Source of the DNA: Zygaena filipendulae
Lineage: Eukaryota; Arthropoda; Insecta; Lepidoptera; Zygaenidae
NCBI GenBank assembly: GCA_907165275.2
Contig: OU015653.1
Coordinates: 1,890,001 to 1,954,000 of the forward strand
DNA: 64,000 nt
Direction: 5' to 3'
Part shown: positions 62,461 through 64,000 of the stretch, one piece after another
How positions within the stretch are numbered: the first letter of the stretch is position 1
Layout: every line of letters begins with the position of its first letter
Made by a program: the position numbers and the translations under genes
The notes under the pieces: generated by a model
Seen by the model: the letters and a program-made list of their open reading frames with translations, nothing else
What the model was told of the DNA's origin: nothing
Database searches by the model: none

Positions 62461-62505
62461 TTGTGCGTGCAATAAAGCTTACCTATTTGATTTGATTTGA
62501 TATTG
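62461..62505 (+). repeat. Retroposon 3' tail with ATTTG repeats
   Basis: GTGCAATAAAGCTTACC followed by (TTTGA)n marks the 3' end of a non-LTR retroposon. Confidence 0.5.
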
Positions 62506-62760
62506 TAATTATATGATAAGTAGGAATAATATCTGTGCGAACGAACTTCGTGTGGTGTGATCTTTCTACGGGGATTTTAGTGTCATCTTGGTAGCTAAGA
62601 TAGTTTAACCTCAGGTTTAACTTTAAAAGTAATAACATCCGATAGCAACAATACAAGTAGGTACCTCAAAGATTTACGAGGTGGCGTTGTAAACAATCTA
62701 CTAAATGCTATTTTCAAAGGTAATTAATCAAAGAGTATAATGTACCTATGCATATCTAGG

Positions 62761-62789
62761 TATTTATTTATTTATTTATTTATTTATTC
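62761..62789. repeat. (TTTA)n microsatellite
   Basis: About seven TTTA units. Confidence 0.9.
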
Positions 62790-63260
62790 TTCTTGCACAA
62801 AATAGTACAAATGGTATACAATATACATAGGTAATAGTACTCTTTCTTTATACATGCAATAACTCTCGGTCTAGCAATAGGATATGGATGATGGAACTTT
62901 TGTCCAGGTTAAATGTCAGTTCTCAAGGCCCATGGGAAACATGTGTAATAAAATTAATTCCCGTAATTTGTTTCTTAAAAGTTCTTAAAATAAGTGTAAC
63001 ACTTAAAACTACAAAAGCATATTGTTGCGAATAAATTAACAATTAAGCTACATGCTATGGGCGGCGCCGTGGTGTCGGTGCTTGGTACCAGTAGGCGACT
63101 GGACTCAGAATTTTGGAATGCTGCCGACCTTGCTAACGCCTGGCAGCCATGTTTAACTCATAAGCTGAAGCGTTATCCTGCTAGGTAAGGGGGCGTCCAC
63201 GTCCTATGAGGCGTTTGAGGGGACCAAGTAATATTGTTATTCGATTCTCTGACTGTAATT
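62790..63260. other. No recognisable gene
   Basis: A GC-richer patch at 63055-63210 (GGGCGGCGCCGTGGTGTCGG; CTTGCTAACGCCTGGCAGCC) resembles a repeat head but has no second copy here. Confidence 0.35.
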
Positions 63261-63261
63261 G

Positions 63262-63572
63262 GCTACTTGACAAAAAAATTTTTTTTAGTCCGTCGTGTAG
63301 ATTAGTAAAAAATATTGGACACGTATTTTTTCTTTTTTTACGTAATCAAAAAATAACAGAGATACATTGAGTTGAAATTTCGCGTGACGTCACAGCTCTG
63401 TGCGGTTTGTATGGCGCTTATAATGAATATTGACGTCACGAGCCCCCCACCCTAAACTTTAATGCGCTTTATCTATGTTCATTTTCATTAAATTGAAAAA
63501 GCAAAAAATACGTGTCTATTATTTTTTTATTTTCTAACTGACGGACTAATTAGAATTTTGATTTTCATACCT
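63262..63572. mobile_element. MITE family A, copy 9 (inverted)
   Basis: GGCTACTTGACAAAAAAATT, TTTAGTCCGTCGTGTAG, two intact palindromes (CGTGACGTCACAGC; TTGACGTCACGAGC) and CTGACGGACTAATTAG. Confidence 0.85.
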
Positions 63573-64000
63573 TGGAGAATACCCAATTATAGATACATTT
63601 TTAGAAATCTCAAACACTAGTCTAAAAGTAATCATTTTTGCATTTTGATTCATTTTGAAAACTCTCATGTGAGATATGGGGCGAGGCGTTACGGGGTTTG
63701 CATAATCCCACGACGACGTAATCACGTAGGTAATTATTGGGTGCCCCCTTACCTGTCATTAGAATGTTTAAGTAGACATGCGTGAATGTAATTTTGCTTT
63801 TGCTGTCCCTAAAATATATCTACCTACCTATTACTTATCATTTCTACGGCAAGTACCTACATACTTACTTCTAGTTCATGAATCTCCATTACAAAACTGC
63901 AATAATAAAATCAGACACTGTAACAGAAATTAGAAATGATTTCAGTATTCAAGTTAATCGACGAAGCCCGTTCAATATTTTTCTTTATACCTTATTTATT

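Noticed and set aside
1..64000. CRISPR arrays, rRNA genes, bacterial operons
   Set aside because: No regularly spaced short repeats with unique spacers, no rRNA-like sequence; genes are spliced and eukaryotic.

Overview
This window looks like moth or butterfly (Lepidoptera) nuclear DNA. It is AT-rich, its two host genes are split by large introns, and the DNA between exons is packed with small transposons, many of them of kinds common in Lepidoptera (tRNA-headed SINEs, Helitron-like repeats ending CTAG-T, CsRn1/mag-like LTR elements). All identifications come from reading the sequence; no database search was run.

Host gene 1 (+ strand, 8298-39093) is a complete proton-coupled amino-acid transporter of the SLC36/PAT family, close to Drosophila pathetic/CG1139-type proteins. 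Eight coding exons (8298-8449, 8850-9000, 10979-11100, 15159-15243, 17096-17340, 22503-22715, 31084-31253, 38849-39093) join in frame to 460 codons plus stop. The extreme 5' end is uncertain; a possible leader exon ends at 5555. The first coding exon is wedged between two Harbinger-type MITEs (7760-8261 and 8454-8628), the second of which landed inside the splice donor.

Host gene 2 (- strand, 60668-56381) has six exons joining to 528 codons. It has a long charged, disordered N-terminus and four C-terminal membrane segments. The layout and some motifs fit TMEM237, the ciliary transition-zone protein, but that name is tentative.

Three LTR retrotransposons dominate the middle. Element A (18738-22375, antisense in a transporter intron) is CsRn1-like, with 71-bp LTRs, a shrunken gag and an uninterrupted pol frame. 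Element B (31457-36014, sense in another intron) is mag-like, with LTRs identical by eye but one frame break and one stop in pol. Element C (41728-48240, between the two genes) is an errantivirus-like element with near-identical 289-bp LTRs and an ATCT target duplication. It has lost most of reverse transcriptase, has a mutated protease motif, a broken env and a LINE tail inside integrase.

The rest is short repeats: about nine copies of a CRE-containing MITE (family A), five of a GGAC...GTCC MITE with 4-bp target duplications (family B), three long-hairpin foldback elements, two SINE families, and more than twenty Helitron-like pieces. Several are nested inside one another, giving a readable insertion order. 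The window also holds a decayed ORF at 1536-1991, a 143-bp tandem array, a 16-bp minisatellite and a 23-base C run. No bacterial features, true tRNA or rRNA genes, or CRISPR arrays were seen.
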